A stretch of DNA of 64,000 bases from Deltaproteobacteria bacterium (lineage in GTDB: Bacteria > SAR324 > JACQKK01): positions 1-64,000 of the forward strand of contig JAOUEW010000009.1 in NCBI GenBank assembly GCA_029858505.1, given 5' to 3'. The notes beneath the pieces were generated by a model, which ran no database searches, had not been told where the DNA came from, and saw only the letters and a list, made by a program, of their open reading frames with translations. Each line of letters opens with the position of its first letter. The stretch's first letter is position 1. This document shows, one piece after another, positions 7,775 to 16,217 of this stretch. The position numbers were made by a program, and so were the translations under genes.

Positions 7775-8104
7775 ATGCCCCCCAAAAAGCCAACCCCATC
7801 GGCCAAACCCGGCCCCAAGAAATCCGCCGCCCCAACGCCCGCCACGGATGGCGATCAAATTTCGTTGTTCGCCAGCGAGCCCTCTCCCCAGGAGCGCCCC
7901 AAAGCCAAGCCCGTGCCGCCGCCCCCCGCCTTATCAGAGCCGCCGCCAGAAAGAACAGGCCCCCAGGTGACCCAATTGGGGGTGAACGCCAAGGGCTATT
8001 GGAAGGTCACGGGGCAGGGCAAACCGGTGGCGTTAGAAGAAGAAGATTGGATAAAAGAACTCAGCCGGGCCCTGAACCCCAAAAGCAGTGAACGCGGCAA
8101 TTAA
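7775..8104 (+). CDS. Small proline-rich protein upstream of phoH
   Basis: 109 residues from ATG 7775 (MPPKKPTPSAKPGPKK). The first half is Pro/Lys/Ala-rich and probably disordered. The second half is more ordered (TQLGVNAKGYWKVTGQGKPV, EEEDWIKELSRAL). It ends 12 bases before phoH and reads the same way, so the two are probably co-transcribed. The frame is open further upstream into the repeat, but that part reads as repeat sequence and was left out. No family recognised. Confidence 0.55.
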   Translation: MPPKKPTPSAKPGPKKSAAPTPATDGDQISLFASEPSPQERPKAKPVPPPPALSEPPPERTGPQVTQLGVNAKGYWKVTGQGKPVALEEEDWIKELSRALNPKSSERGN

Positions 8105-8116
8105 CCCTTCGGCCCC

Positions 8117-9430
8117 ATGACTCCTGTTCGATACGTGCTGGACACCAACGTGGTGTTGGTGGACCCCGATTCCGTGCTGGCCTTTCCCGGCGGAGAGGTG
8201 GTGATCCCCATTGTGGTGATCGAGGAAATAGACCAGTTCAAGGGAGACATGACCGAAACGGGCCGCAACGCCCGGTTGGTGGCCAAAACCATCGACGCCT
8301 ACCGAACCCAGGGGAACTTGTCCAAGGGGCTCACCCAACCGAACGGCTCGCTGCTGCGGGTGCAAATATGGAACCGGGATCACACCGACTTCCCCCGAGA
8401 GCTGGACCTGAAGAAGGCCTCGAACCGGGTGCTGGCTACCGCCTTGCAAATGAAGCGGGAAGACGCCGTGCGCACCGTACTGGTCAGCCAAGACACCAAC
8501 CTGCGCATTCGGGCCAACGCCCTGGGGCTAGAGGCCGTGGCCTACGAAGGAGAGCACCGAGACGCCTCTGAAATTTACCAGGGCTTCGTGGAACGAACGG
8601 CCGATGCCCGTGAGATGGAGCAGATGGCCCAGCAGCGCCCCTTGAGGCTGGAGGGAACCTTCTTCCCCAACCAGGGGCTGATTGTCTCCGAGCGGGGGAA
8701 TGCCGCCCGCTGGCGGGTGTTTCGCTACCACGCCAAAGAGCAGGGGTTTCTGCCCGCCAAGGCCCGCCCGGAAGGGGTGTGGAACCTGATTCCCCGCAAC
8801 CCCCAGCAAGAGCTGGCCCTGGACCTGCTGCTGGACCCGGAGTTGTCGGTGGTGACCCTGCTGGGCAAGGCTGGCACGGGCAAGACCCTGTTGGCCCTGG
8901 CGGCGGGTCTGCAAATGATGATGGAAGACAACACCTATACCAAAATGCTGGTCAGCCGCCCCATCTTTCCCATGGGGCGTGACATTGGCTACCTGCCCGG
9001 TGCGGTGGAGGAAAAACTAGAACCCTGGATGCAGCCGATTTTTGACAACCTGGAGTTTCTCATCAATTCTCCCGTGTCGAAAAAAACCTCGCTAAGGGGT
9101 TACCAGGCCTTGATTGACCAGGGGCTGCTGAACATCGAACCCCTCACCTACATCCGGGGGCGCTCCATTCCCAAGCAATTCATGATTGTGGACGAGGCCC
9201 AAAACCTCACCCCCCACGAAATCAAAACCATCATCACCCGGGTGGGGGTGGGCACCAAAATCGTCCTCACTGGCGATGTGTACCAGATTGACAACCCCTA
9301 CGTAGACAGCGTGTCCAATGGGCTGTCTCACGTGGTGGAAAAATTCAAAGACCAGCCCCTGGCGGGGCATGCCACCCTGCAGCGGGGAGAGCGCTCGGCC
9401 CTGGCCGAAATGGCGGCCAATATTTTGTAG
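8117..9430 (+). CDS. phoH: PIN-PhoH family ATPase/ribonuclease (PhoH2 type)
   Basis: 437 residues. An N-terminal PIN domain (VRYVLDTNVVLVDP at residues 4-17, IPIVVIEEIDQFK, acidic residues of the nuclease site) is followed by the PhoH ATPase domain with Walker A GKAGTGKT near residue 253 and Walker B FMIVDEAQN near 355-362. The family is known as an ATP-dependent RNA helicase/ribonuclease in RNA turnover, cytoplasmic. Length and domain order match PhoH2 (YlaK-like) proteins. Preceded by a small proline-rich ORF in the same direction. Confidence 0.93.
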   Translation: MTPVRYVLDTNVVLVDPDSVLAFPGGEVVIPIVVIEEIDQFKGDMTETGRNARLVAKTIDAYRTQGNLSKGLTQPNGSLLRVQIWNRDHTDFPRELDLKKASNRVLATALQMKREDAVRTVLVSQDTNLRIRANALGLEAVAYEGEHRDASEIYQGFVERTADAREMEQMAQQRPLRLEGTFFPNQGLIVSERGNAARWRVFRYHAKEQGFLPAKARPEGVWNLIPRNPQQELALDLLLDPELSVVTLLGKAGTGKTLLALAAGLQMMMEDNTYTKMLVSRPIFPMGRDIGYLPGAVEEKLEPWMQPIFDNLEFLINSPVSKKTSLRGYQALIDQGLLNIEPLTYIRGRSIPKQFMIVDEAQNLTPHEIKTIITRVGVGTKIVLTGDVYQIDNPYVDSVSNGLSHVVEKFKDQPLAGHATLQRGERSALAEMAANIL

Positions 9431-9593
9431 GAAATAAAAACATCCTTCACCGGCTTCACGCCCCATCTCTCCAGATTCTTAAAATAATCTTCCTTTTTGG
9501 TTGATTTTCAGGGCGGTGTTTAGTAAGAGATGGAAACTGTTGCCCCCGTGGTGACAAAATATTTTCCCATCCTATTTCTTTCCGGAGGAACCC

Positions 9594-9848
9594 ATGTTTG
9601 TGCCCTCACACCGTTTAACCCGGCTGATCTTGGCCAGCGGGTTGTTGTTGCTGGTTTTGTCTGGCTGCGGCCCCTACCAAGTGGCGAACCCGCAATTTGA
9701 TGACTGCGCGGGAAAATGCGCCAAAAGCCAAACCGACTGCATGACCAACGCCACCGACACCAAAGAAATTCGGGTGTGCAAAGACAAACAACAGGGCTGC
9801 GTGGAAACCTGCGAAATGCGCTTCCCACGGTACATTGAGCAGAAATAA
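9594..9848 (+). CDS. Small cysteine-rich lipoprotein
   Basis: 84 residues, strong ribosome-binding site (TCCGGAGGAACCC before the ATG). The signal peptide ends in lipobox LVLSGC. The mature part has six cysteines after the lipid Cys: CxxxC at CAGKC then C (TDC), and C, C, C at VCK..GC..TC (CVETC). This double CxxxC arrangement resembles twin-CX3C helical hairpins closed by disulfides. Periplasmic side of a membrane is likely. Function unknown; 9431-9593 upstream holds nothing recognisable beyond probable promoter sequence. Confidence 0.75.
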   Translation: MFVPSHRLTRLILASGLLLLVLSGCGPYQVANPQFDDCAGKCAKSQTDCMTNATDTKEIRVCKDKQQGCVETCEMRFPRYIEQK

Positions 9849-9916
9849 CCGGTTTCACTTTATTCCGTTTTTGTTCTCACAAAATATTTGGTCTCACATA
9901 AAATGAGGAGAAATCT

Positions 9917-10495
9917 ATGTTGCACATGATCCGGCTGGGAATGGTATTGGCCGGGGTGCTGACCCTGGGGGCCTGCACGGCACCCTACAAGCCGCCCCTG
10001 GACACCGAACCCCACGCCTTGCTGAAGCTGAAATACAGTTACAATTCGGTTCTGCCCAATAAAACGCTCCGCATTCGGGCGTTTGTGAAAGAAGGGGAGG
10101 ATGAACCTTTCCGGTCGGCCATGCAAATGGACCCGCCGGTATCGGTTTCCGGAGGGGAAGTGCCCTTGCAAACCCTGCTGATCCGCCCCGGCACCGACAC
10201 CCAAATCAGCGTTTGGTTGGGGTTCTGGTGGGAAACCCAGCGCATGGAAACCACCACATCTTGCAATAGCCAGGGGATGTGTACTACCAGCTCCCGCATG
10301 GTGACGGACTACCACGAACTGGGTTGCGAGCAGGTTCTCAAGTTTTCCCCAGAAGATCAGAAAGGCTATTTGGTGGATTACAACAACCCCAACGTGGACA
10401 AAGGCTGCGACGCCATGATTTACGAGCAAACCATCCTGCCCGGCGGCAAGTTTAAGCTGAAGCCCGTGGGCGAAGTGGTGAAGGAAGCCAAGTAA
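9917..10495 (+). CDS. Lipoprotein, function unknown
   Basis: 192 residues; AGGAG upstream of ATG. The signal peptide ends in TLGAC (lipobox, Cys near residue 20). The mature protein is mixed alpha/beta with four further cysteines (SCNSQGMC, GCEQ, GCDAM). The middle has QISVWLGFWWETQRMETTTSC. No known family recognised. It lies 68 bases after the small Cys-rich lipoprotein and both end before the terminator at 10536, so a two-gene unit is plausible. Confidence 0.75.
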   Translation: MLHMIRLGMVLAGVLTLGACTAPYKPPLDTEPHALLKLKYSYNSVLPNKTLRIRAFVKEGEDEPFRSAMQMDPPVSVSGGEVPLQTLLIRPGTDTQISVWLGFWWETQRMETTTSCNSQGMCTTSSRMVTDYHELGCEQVLKFSPEDQKGYLVDYNNPNVDKGCDAMIYEQTILPGGKFKLKPVGEVVKEAK

Positions 10496-10535
10496 AAGAA
10501 AGGTAAGAGAAGAAACAAGAAGGGTTAGAGTCAGC

Positions 10536-10577
10536 AAAAAACCGGGCAGGCCGAAAGGCTTGCCCGGTTTTTGTTTG
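10536..10577 (+). terminator. Rho-independent terminator after the lipoprotein pair
   Basis: AACCGGGCA (10540-10548) pairs with TGCCCGGTT (10561-10569), the loop contains a second small stem (GCCGAAAGGC), and a T-rich tail follows. Confidence 0.9.
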
Positions 10578-10826
10578 TTCGATCAACCCTATTCTAAGCC
10601 ATGGGGTTCAGATTGTTCCCCCCTCCCAAGCATCCACTTTTCCCCCAGTGCCCACCGGGTTGGCTGATAGATTTGCTGTAATACTCTCCCCCAACTGTCA
10701 CAAACCTCTGTTGTCCTGGAAGGCTGTTACTGTAAGCCATTGAAAATATTATATTTTTATATTGACCTGCCGATTGGGCCGGGGTATGTTGGTGACAGAG
10801 TCACACAACAAGCCCCTGGAGCCGCC

Positions 10827-11519
10827 ATGAGCCAAAGCGAACGACAGCACGAATTGGAGAGCTGGATTCCCCTGTTGCAGGCCATGACCGCCGAGGAGCG
10901 GGTGGCCTGGGCGGTGGAGCGGTTTGGCACGAAGGCGGTGGCCACCTCATCGTTTGGGGCCGACAGTTCGGTGCTGCTGCATGTCATCTCCCGGGCGGCT
11001 CCAGGGCTGCGGGTGGCCTTCATCAACACCGGGTTTTTGTTCCCCGACACCTTGGCTTACCGGGCCCGGCTGGAGGAAAAGCTGGGGGTGAACATTGTGG
11101 AGTTGCAGCCGGAGATTCCCCGAGAGGAGTTTTTGGCCAAGCACGGTGAACTGTACCGCACCGACCCCGATGCCTGCTGCTGGTGGAACAAAGTGCGGGT
11201 GATGCAGAAGGCCCTGGAAGGGGTGGACTGCTGGGTGAACGGCCTGCGGCGGGACCAGTCTCAGCGCCGGGCCGACACCCAGGTGGTGGAAATCCGGGTG
11301 AACGGGGTGGTGAAGGTTCATCCGCTGTTCGACTGGAGCCAGCAGCGGGTGCAGGAATACATGCGGGCCCACAAGCTGCCCATCCATCAACTGGCGGCCC
11401 TGGGCTACACCAGCATCGGCTGCGAACCGTGTACCAAGCGCCCCGAACCGGGGACGGACCCCAGGGGGGGGCGCTGGGCCGGCACCGGAAAAACCGAATG
11501 CGGCCTGCACACCATGTAA
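10827..11519 (+). CDS. cysH: Assimilatory adenylylsulfate (APS) reductase, iron-sulfur type
   Basis: 230 residues from ATG 10827, with GGAG seven bases upstream; the frame is open further 5' (TTG 10740), but that extension is not conserved-looking. PP-loop fold with SSFGADSSVLLH (41-52). Cys pairs C117-C118 (DACCWW) and C199/C202 (GCEPC) are the ligands of the [4Fe-4S] cluster that marks APS-specific enzymes, and the catalytic cysteine is in the C-terminal TECGLH (C225). It reduces APS to sulfite and AMP with thioredoxin. First gene of the sulfate assimilation cluster. Confidence 0.93.
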   Translation: MSQSERQHELESWIPLLQAMTAEERVAWAVERFGTKAVATSSFGADSSVLLHVISRAAPGLRVAFINTGFLFPDTLAYRARLEEKLGVNIVELQPEIPREEFLAKHGELYRTDPDACCWWNKVRVMQKALEGVDCWVNGLRRDQSQRRADTQVVEIRVNGVVKVHPLFDWSQQRVQEYMRAHKLPIHQLAALGYTSIGCEPCTKRPEPGTDPRGGRWAGTGKTECGLHTM

Positions 11520-11576
11520 CAGGGCATCCCGAAAACGATCATCCTCAACCACGGCAACATTTTTTTGGAGAACACC

Positions 11577-11777
11577 ATGAGAAGCCACACGATTCAATCA
11601 CACGCCGGAAAACTCTGGCCAGCGGAAGGCATTGCCTCCCAGAAAAAAACGGGTTCCGTTTGGTTGCAATATTGGCAAAAAAATTGGCGGCAGGCTTGGG
11701 CGCAACCCAAACGCCCCCAAACCCGGCGGGACGAAATCGCCGCCATTCGCTGGGACATCCTGAAAGGAGACGCGTGA
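11577..11777 (+). CDS. Small unknown protein in the cys cluster
   Basis: 66 residues from ATG 11577 (GGAG seven bases upstream). Its TGA overlaps the ATG of the next gene (TGATGA at 11775-11780), a sign of translational coupling. Aromatic and basic: three Trp in VWLQYWQKNWRQAW, then RRDEIAAIRWDILKGDA. No signal peptide or cysteine. Position between APS reductase and the sirohaem enzyme suggests a role in sulfite reduction, comparable to other small accessory proteins in cys operons, but I do not recognise the family. Confidence 0.65.
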   Translation: MRSHTIQSHAGKLWPAEGIASQKKTGSVWLQYWQKNWRQAWAQPKRPQTRRDEIAAIRWDILKGDA

Positions 11778-12460
11778 TGAAGGATTTGTTTCCGGTATTC
11801 GTCAACCTTTCCGGCAAAACGGTGCTGCTGGTGGGCGGGGGAGAAGTGGCCCGCCAAAAACTGGCGGCCCTGGCCCCCACCGGGGCCCATGTGGTGTTGG
11901 TGGATCCCCGCGCCGGGGAACAGGTGCTGTCGTGGGGAGGGGAGGGGAGCCTGTCTCTGGCGCGCGGGGTCTACTCCCCCGAACTGCTGGCCGGGGTCAG
12001 CCTGGTGTTCGCCGCCACCGATGACCCGGCGGTGAACCACCGGGTGGCCGCCGATGCCGAAGCCCGCGGCATTTGGGCCAACGTGGTGGATGACCCGGCC
12101 CATTGCCGGTTCCACACGCCCTCCATCCTGCGGCGGGGGGCCTTTACCGTGGCGGTATCGTCTGGGGGGGGCTTCCCTGGGTTCACCCGGGCCCTGCGCC
12201 GGGTGCTGGAGCGGCTGCTGCCGGTGGAGGATGACGGGGCCCTGGCCCGCCTGTTTTCCCTGCGGGAGCGGCTGATAGCCTCTGGCGCCCCGGCGGAGGA
12301 ACGGAGCCGGGCGCTGAAACTGCTGGCCCAATGGTTTGAGTGGACCTACCTGAAACCAGGGGTGGAACCCCAGCGGCAAGACGGCGGCTGGCCAGAGGAC
12401 TTCCCCGACCAGAGCGCCGCCCCCTGGGTGAAAGAATATCCACCCCGCTGGCTGAACTAA
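11777..12460 (+). CDS. Met8-like precorrin-2 dehydrogenase / sirohydrochlorin ferrochelatase
   Basis: 227 residues, coupled start after AAAGGAGACGCG. Rossmann motif LSGKTVLLVGGGEVARQK near residue 11-28 (NAD binding), then NVVDDPAHCRFHTPSI, the signature of the bifunctional sirohaem synthase domain that includes the catalytic Asp, and FTVAVSSGGGFPGFTRALR. It converts precorrin-2 to sirohaem, the cofactor of the sulfite reductase encoded next. The uroporphyrinogen-III methyltransferase half found in CysG is absent and not in this window. C-terminal 70 residues are less conserved. Confidence 0.9.
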   Translation: MKDLFPVFVNLSGKTVLLVGGGEVARQKLAALAPTGAHVVLVDPRAGEQVLSWGGEGSLSLARGVYSPELLAGVSLVFAATDDPAVNHRVAADAEARGIWANVVDDPAHCRFHTPSILRRGAFTVAVSSGGGFPGFTRALRRVLERLLPVEDDGALARLFSLRERLIASGAPAEERSRALKLLAQWFEWTYLKPGVEPQRQDGGWPEDFPDQSAAPWVKEYPPRWLN

Positions 12461-12498
12461 CCAACCACGATTTTTCATGCGTTCTTGAGGAGACAACC

Positions 12499-14604
12499 AT
12501 GACGTTTTACAACCTGCCCGAAACCCACGCCCAAGACCTGGAGCAATTTGGCCAGGCGCTGGCGGCCTTTCGCCGCAAAGAAATAGACCCCGTAAAGTTC
12601 CGGGCCGTGCGGGTGGGCTTTGGCGTGTACGAGCAGCGCACCCCCGACACCTACATGGTGCGCATCCGCTGCGCGGGCAGCGCCGCCACGCCGGCCCAGC
12701 TGGCCCACGTGGCCAAGTTAAGCGCCGAATATGGGGCCGAGCATTTTCATGTCACCACCCGCAACGAGTTGCAGCTGCACGACGTGGCCTACGATGACAT
12801 TCTGCGGGTGGCCGCGCGCCTGCCCGAAGCCGGGTTGTCGAGCAAGGGCGGAGGGGGGAACACCATCCGCAACATCACGGCCTCCCCCGACAGCGGGGTG
12901 AACCCGGAGGAACCCTTCGACGTGGCCCCCTACGCCATGGCCCTCACCACCCGCATGATCGCGGAGGCGGATAGTTTCAACCTGCCCCGCAAGGTGAAAA
13001 TCGCCTTTTCCAATACCGATGATGACAGCGCCCTGGCGTCCATCATGGACTTGGGTTTCATTGCCCGGATAAACAACGGCCGCCGGGGGTTTCGGGTGTT
13101 CGTGGCCGGAGGCATGGGGGCCAAAAGCCGGCTGGCCCATCCGTTCTTTGATTTTCTGCCCGATGACCAAGTGTACGCGGTGGTGAAGGCCGTGAAGCGC
13201 ATGTTCGACAAGCACGGCAACCGCCGCAACAAATTTCAGGCCCGCCTGCGCTTTTTGTTTGAGCAGCTGGGAGAAGACGCGTTCCGAAAGTTCTTTGAGG
13301 AAGAATTGGAAACCGTTCGAAAAGAAAACCCCCCGCCATTGGCGCTGCCGGTGATTCAGCATGAGGGAAGGACACCGCCCTTTCCTCCGGTAAAACCCGC
13401 CGACAACGGTTTTGTGACTTGGTGGGAGCGTTACGTGAAAGCCCAGAAGCAACCGGGGCTGTCTCGCGTTCTGGTGCCCCTGCCCCTGGGCGATATTTCG
13501 AACCAAGACGCCCTGACCCTGGCCCAGGCCCTGGAACCCTTTGGGGAGAACACCCTGCGCTTTACCAAAGAGCAAAACCTGTTGCTGTTGAACATCCCCG
13601 ATCCGTACCTGCCCTATCTGTACAACGTGATTCGCGGGTTACACACCCAGTCGGCCAAACCCGCGGTGTTGGGCGGCTTGGTGGCCTGCACCGGGGCGGC
13701 CACCTGCAAGCTGGGAATCTGCCTGCCCCGGGGGCTGGTGAGCGCCGTGGCCCAACGCTTGGAAAACAGCCGCCTGCCGTTAGATCAAGCGGCCGGGTTC
13801 CGGCTGAACGTGTCTGGCTGCCCCAACTCTTGCGGGCAGCACCACCAGGCCGACCTGGGCTTCTTCGGCAAGGTGCACCGGGTAGACGGGCGGATGCTGC
13901 CCGCTTACAACGTGGTGGCTGGCGCCCGGGTGGGGGCGGAGGGCTCTCGTTTTGCCGAGAAAGCGGGCGAAGTGGCCGCCAAAGACGTGCCTGAACTGGT
14001 GGAGCGAGTGCTGGCCCATTGGCTGGAGTCGGAAGGGGCCCCCCGGTCCTTCCATGCCTGGCTGGAAAACGGTGGACGGGAGGTGGTGGCCCAAACCGCC
14101 CATGATCTGTACCAAAAAACTCCCACCCAGACGCAACAGCCCCACTATTACACCGATTGGGGGGCCACCAGCCCCTTCTCTCTGGCGGAACGGGGCATGG
14201 GGGAATGCTCGGCGGGCTTGTTCGACATGATTGACGTGGACGCCAAGATCATCAAGGAGACCAAAACCGTGCTGGAAGCCCCAGACGCCGACAGCCAGCC
14301 GGAAGCCCTGCGGCAGGCGGCCCTACGCAGCGCCAGGGCCAGCGCCCGCATGCTGCTCATTACCCGTGGGCTAGAGCCGGTGAGCGATGCCGAAATTTAC
14401 CGGCTATTCCAGAAGCACTTCATCGAAACCGGTCTGGTGCCCCAGGAATATTCCCCGGTGGTATCGAGGGCTTTGCACCAAGACGCCGCCGGGCTGGCGG
14501 ATCACCGCCCGCTGGTGGCGGCGCTGGGAGACTGGATGTTGAACTTGTACAAAGAAATGGACCACTCCCTGCGCTTTCCGGCGGAAAAGCTGGTCAACCT
14601 TTAG
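12499..14604 (+). CDS. Sirohaem sulfite (nitrite/sulfite) reductase with a C-terminal extension
   Basis: 701 residues from ATG 12499 (GAGGAG upstream). Two ferredoxin-like/NiSIR repeats; the cluster ligands are in CTGAATCKLGIC and SGCPNSCGQHH, the C-x5-C...C-x3-C pattern that holds the [4Fe-4S]-sirohaem centre. Reduces sulfite to sulfide. The usual haemoprotein ends near residue 550; about 140 extra residues follow (from TDWGATSPFSLAERGMGECSAGLFD), predicted helical and resembling the HEPN-like tail seen on some sulfite reductases. Nitrite reduction cannot be excluded from sequence, but the neighbours favour sulfite. Confidence 0.9.
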   Translation: MTFYNLPETHAQDLEQFGQALAAFRRKEIDPVKFRAVRVGFGVYEQRTPDTYMVRIRCAGSAATPAQLAHVAKLSAEYGAEHFHVTTRNELQLHDVAYDDILRVAARLPEAGLSSKGGGGNTIRNITASPDSGVNPEEPFDVAPYAMALTTRMIAEADSFNLPRKVKIAFSNTDDDSALASIMDLGFIARINNGRRGFRVFVAGGMGAKSRLAHPFFDFLPDDQVYAVVKAVKRMFDKHGNRRNKFQARLRFLFEQLGEDAFRKFFEEELETVRKENPPPLALPVIQHEGRTPPFPPVKPADNGFVTWWERYVKAQKQPGLSRVLVPLPLGDISNQDALTLAQALEPFGENTLRFTKEQNLLLLNIPDPYLPYLYNVIRGLHTQSAKPAVLGGLVACTGAATCKLGICLPRGLVSAVAQRLENSRLPLDQAAGFRLNVSGCPNSCGQHHQADLGFFGKVHRVDGRMLPAYNVVAGARVGAEGSRFAEKAGEVAAKDVPELVERVLAHWLESEGAPRSFHAWLENGGREVVAQTAHDLYQKTPTQTQQPHYYTDWGATSPFSLAERGMGECSAGLFDMIDVDAKIIKETKTVLEAPDADSQPEALRQAALRSARASARMLLITRGLEPVSDAEIYRLFQKHFIETGLVPQEYSPVVSRALHQDAAGLADHRPLVAALGDWMLNLYKEMDHSLRFPAEKLVNL

Positions 14605-14618
14605 CTCTAGGCAGAACC

Positions 14619-15392
14619 ATGTTGTCCTTTGCTGGTTTTGTCACGGGTTTTTTGGTGGGGCTGACCGGGGTGGGCGGGGGGGCTTTGATGACCCCCTTGC
14701 TGCTGATGGTGTTTGGGGTGGCCCCCACCACCGCCGTGGGAACCGACCTGTGGTTTGCTGCCATCACCAAGTTGGCCGGCAGCGGGGTGCATCACGCCCG
14801 GGGATTCATCGACTGGCCGGTGGCCCGCCGGTTGTGGGCAGGCAGCCTGCCCGCCGCGGCGCTCACCATGGCGGCCATTCGCTGGGGGGGGCTAACCCTG
14901 GATGTCTCTTGGTTGAAACCGCTGATTGCCTGGGTGGTGCTGGTCACCGCCCTGGGGATTGTCTTCCAGCGGCGGTTGCACCAGGTGGGAGAGCGCCTGC
15001 GCACGGTGCATGTGCGGGGTTTCAAGCGCCTGCAGCCGGGGCTTACCCTGGCCGCCGGGGCGGCCATTGGAATCCTGGTGACCCTCACCTCCATTGGGGC
15101 CGGGGCCCTGGGGGCGGCGCTGCTCACGTTTTTGTACCCCTTCCGGTTGCCCCCCGCCCGGCTGGCAGCCACCGACATGGCCCATGCCATTCCCTTGGCG
15201 GTGTTTGCCGGGCTGGGGTACGCGCTGTTGGGGCAGGTGGATCTGGTCTTGTTGGGCTGGCTGTTGCTGGGGTCACTGCCGGGGGTGTTCCTGGGCGCTG
15301 TTCTTTCCACCCGGCTGCCCCAGCCGGTGCTGCGGGGGGCCCTGGCCGTGGTGCTGGCCGCGGCGGGCGTGAAACTGCTCACCACGGCATAA
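14619..15392 (+). CDS. TauE/SafE family sulfite/organosulfonate exporter-like permease
   Basis: 257 residues, starting 14 bases after the sulfite reductase. Seven to eight hydrophobic segments; the N-terminal GFLVGLTGVGGGALMTPLLL and the repeat LVTLTSIGAGALGAALL are the paired TauE/SafE motifs. The family moves sulfite, sulfonates or related anions across the inner membrane. In this cluster it may export excess sulfite or import sulfate; direction is not readable from sequence. Confidence 0.88.
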   Translation: MLSFAGFVTGFLVGLTGVGGGALMTPLLLMVFGVAPTTAVGTDLWFAAITKLAGSGVHHARGFIDWPVARRLWAGSLPAAALTMAAIRWGGLTLDVSWLKPLIAWVVLVTALGIVFQRRLHQVGERLRTVHVRGFKRLQPGLTLAAGAAIGILVTLTSIGAGALGAALLTFLYPFRLPPARLAATDMAHAIPLAVFAGLGYALLGQVDLVLLGWLLLGSLPGVFLGAVLSTRLPQPVLRGALAVVLAAAGVKLLTTA

Positions 15393-15433
15393 GAACATAC
15401 ATACAGAACATCAGAACAAAACATCAGAGACCC

Positions 15434-16087
15434 ATGACCCAACCGCCAAAAACCGAACATGTGGTGTGGCACCCCCACAAGGTCACCCCTGAGCAGCGCT
15501 GGGCCTTAAACGGGCACCACCCCGCGGCGGTATGGTTCACCGGGTTGTCGGGGAGCGGAAAATCTACCCTGGCCAACGAGGTGGAACACCTGCTGGTCAC
15601 CCGCCGCCGGGCTCATACGTTTCTGCTAGACGGCGACAACCTGCGCCTGGGGTTAAACGCCGGGCTGGGGTTTGATGAAGCCGGACGACAGGAGAACGTT
15701 CGCCGCGCGGCCCAGGCCGCCCGGTTGTTTCACGATGCGGGGCTGATTGTGCTGGCCGCCTTGATCTCTCCCTTTGCCACGGGGCGGGCAGAGGCCAAAG
15801 CCCTGTTTCCGCCGGGGCGGTTTTTTGAAGTGTACGTGCGCTGCCCCCAGGAAGAATGCGAGCGGAGAGACCCCAAGGGCCTGCACAAGCAGGCCCGGGC
15901 TGGCCAGCTGGAACACTTCACCGGCATTGCCCAGCCCTATCAGCCCCCCGCACACCCCGACCTGGTGCTGGACACCACCCAGGGAACGCCGGAAACCCTG
16001 GCGCAGCAAGTGGTGGCTTTGCTAGAGCGGGCGGGGATTTTGAGCGGTTCAACCACACACGGGAAATTCCCTCGGGATTCATCATGA
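15434..16087 (+). CDS. cysC: Adenylylsulfate kinase
   Basis: 217 residues from ATG 15434. P-loop GLSGSGKST (37-45), substrate motif DGDN (66-69), and [14 protein letters not shown] (78-91), all canonical for APS kinase, which makes PAPS from APS and ATP. Because CysH here is APS-type, PAPS is not needed for reduction, so this enzyme may serve sulfation or PAPS-dependent modification. The stop codon abuts a MITE-like element. The last ~15 residues look non-conserved and may have been altered by that insertion. Confidence 0.93.
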   Translation: MTQPPKTEHVVWHPHKVTPEQRWALNGHHPAAVWFTGLSGSGKSTLANEVEHLLVTRRRAHTFLLDGDNLRLGLNAGLGFDEAGRQENVRRAAQAARLFHDAGLIVLAALISPFATGRAEAKALFPPGRFFEVYVRCPQEECERRDPKGLHKQARAGQLEHFTGIAQPYQPPAHPDLVLDTTQGTPETLAQQVVALLERAGILSGSTTHGKFPRDSS

Positions 16088-16216
16088 GAGACCTCTGCGT
16101 AATCTGTTTACTTCCAACCCCCTACCCCCTTCCCTTGGGGAAGGGGGATTTTATTGGGGGGCTTCGCCCCCCACGCCCCCTTTTTACGGGCAACACCCTG
16201 ACGACGCAGAGGTCTT
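16088..16216. mobile_element. MITE-like element (family B), copy 1, between cysC and cysD
   Basis: 129 bp bounded by GAGACCTCTGCGT and its inverted copy ACGCAGAGGTCTT, with one mismatch at the outer base. Inside are a CCCCTTCCCTTGGGGAAGGGG hairpin (read in two arms) and GGGGGGCTTCGCCCCCC, which recurs at 22795. The GAGACCTxTGC ends resemble those of IS5-family insertion sequences. No coding capacity. Its right end contains AGAGG (16208-16212), the ribosome-binding site of cysD. Confidence 0.75.
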
Positions 16217-16217
16217 C

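Noticed and set aside
10740-10826. Longer CysH from TTG 10740
   Set aside because: The extra 29 residues look unrelated to the family, and ATG 10827 has GGAG at proper spacing.
10827-11519. PAPS-specific CysH
   Set aside because: The CC and CxxC cluster ligands are present, which marks the APS-specific iron-sulfur type.
13419-13994. 191-codon frame inside the sulfite reductase gene, and similar long shadows in clpB, hisD and cysNC
   Set aside because: Alternate frames of clearly real genes in GC-rich DNA, without motifs or ribosome-binding sites.
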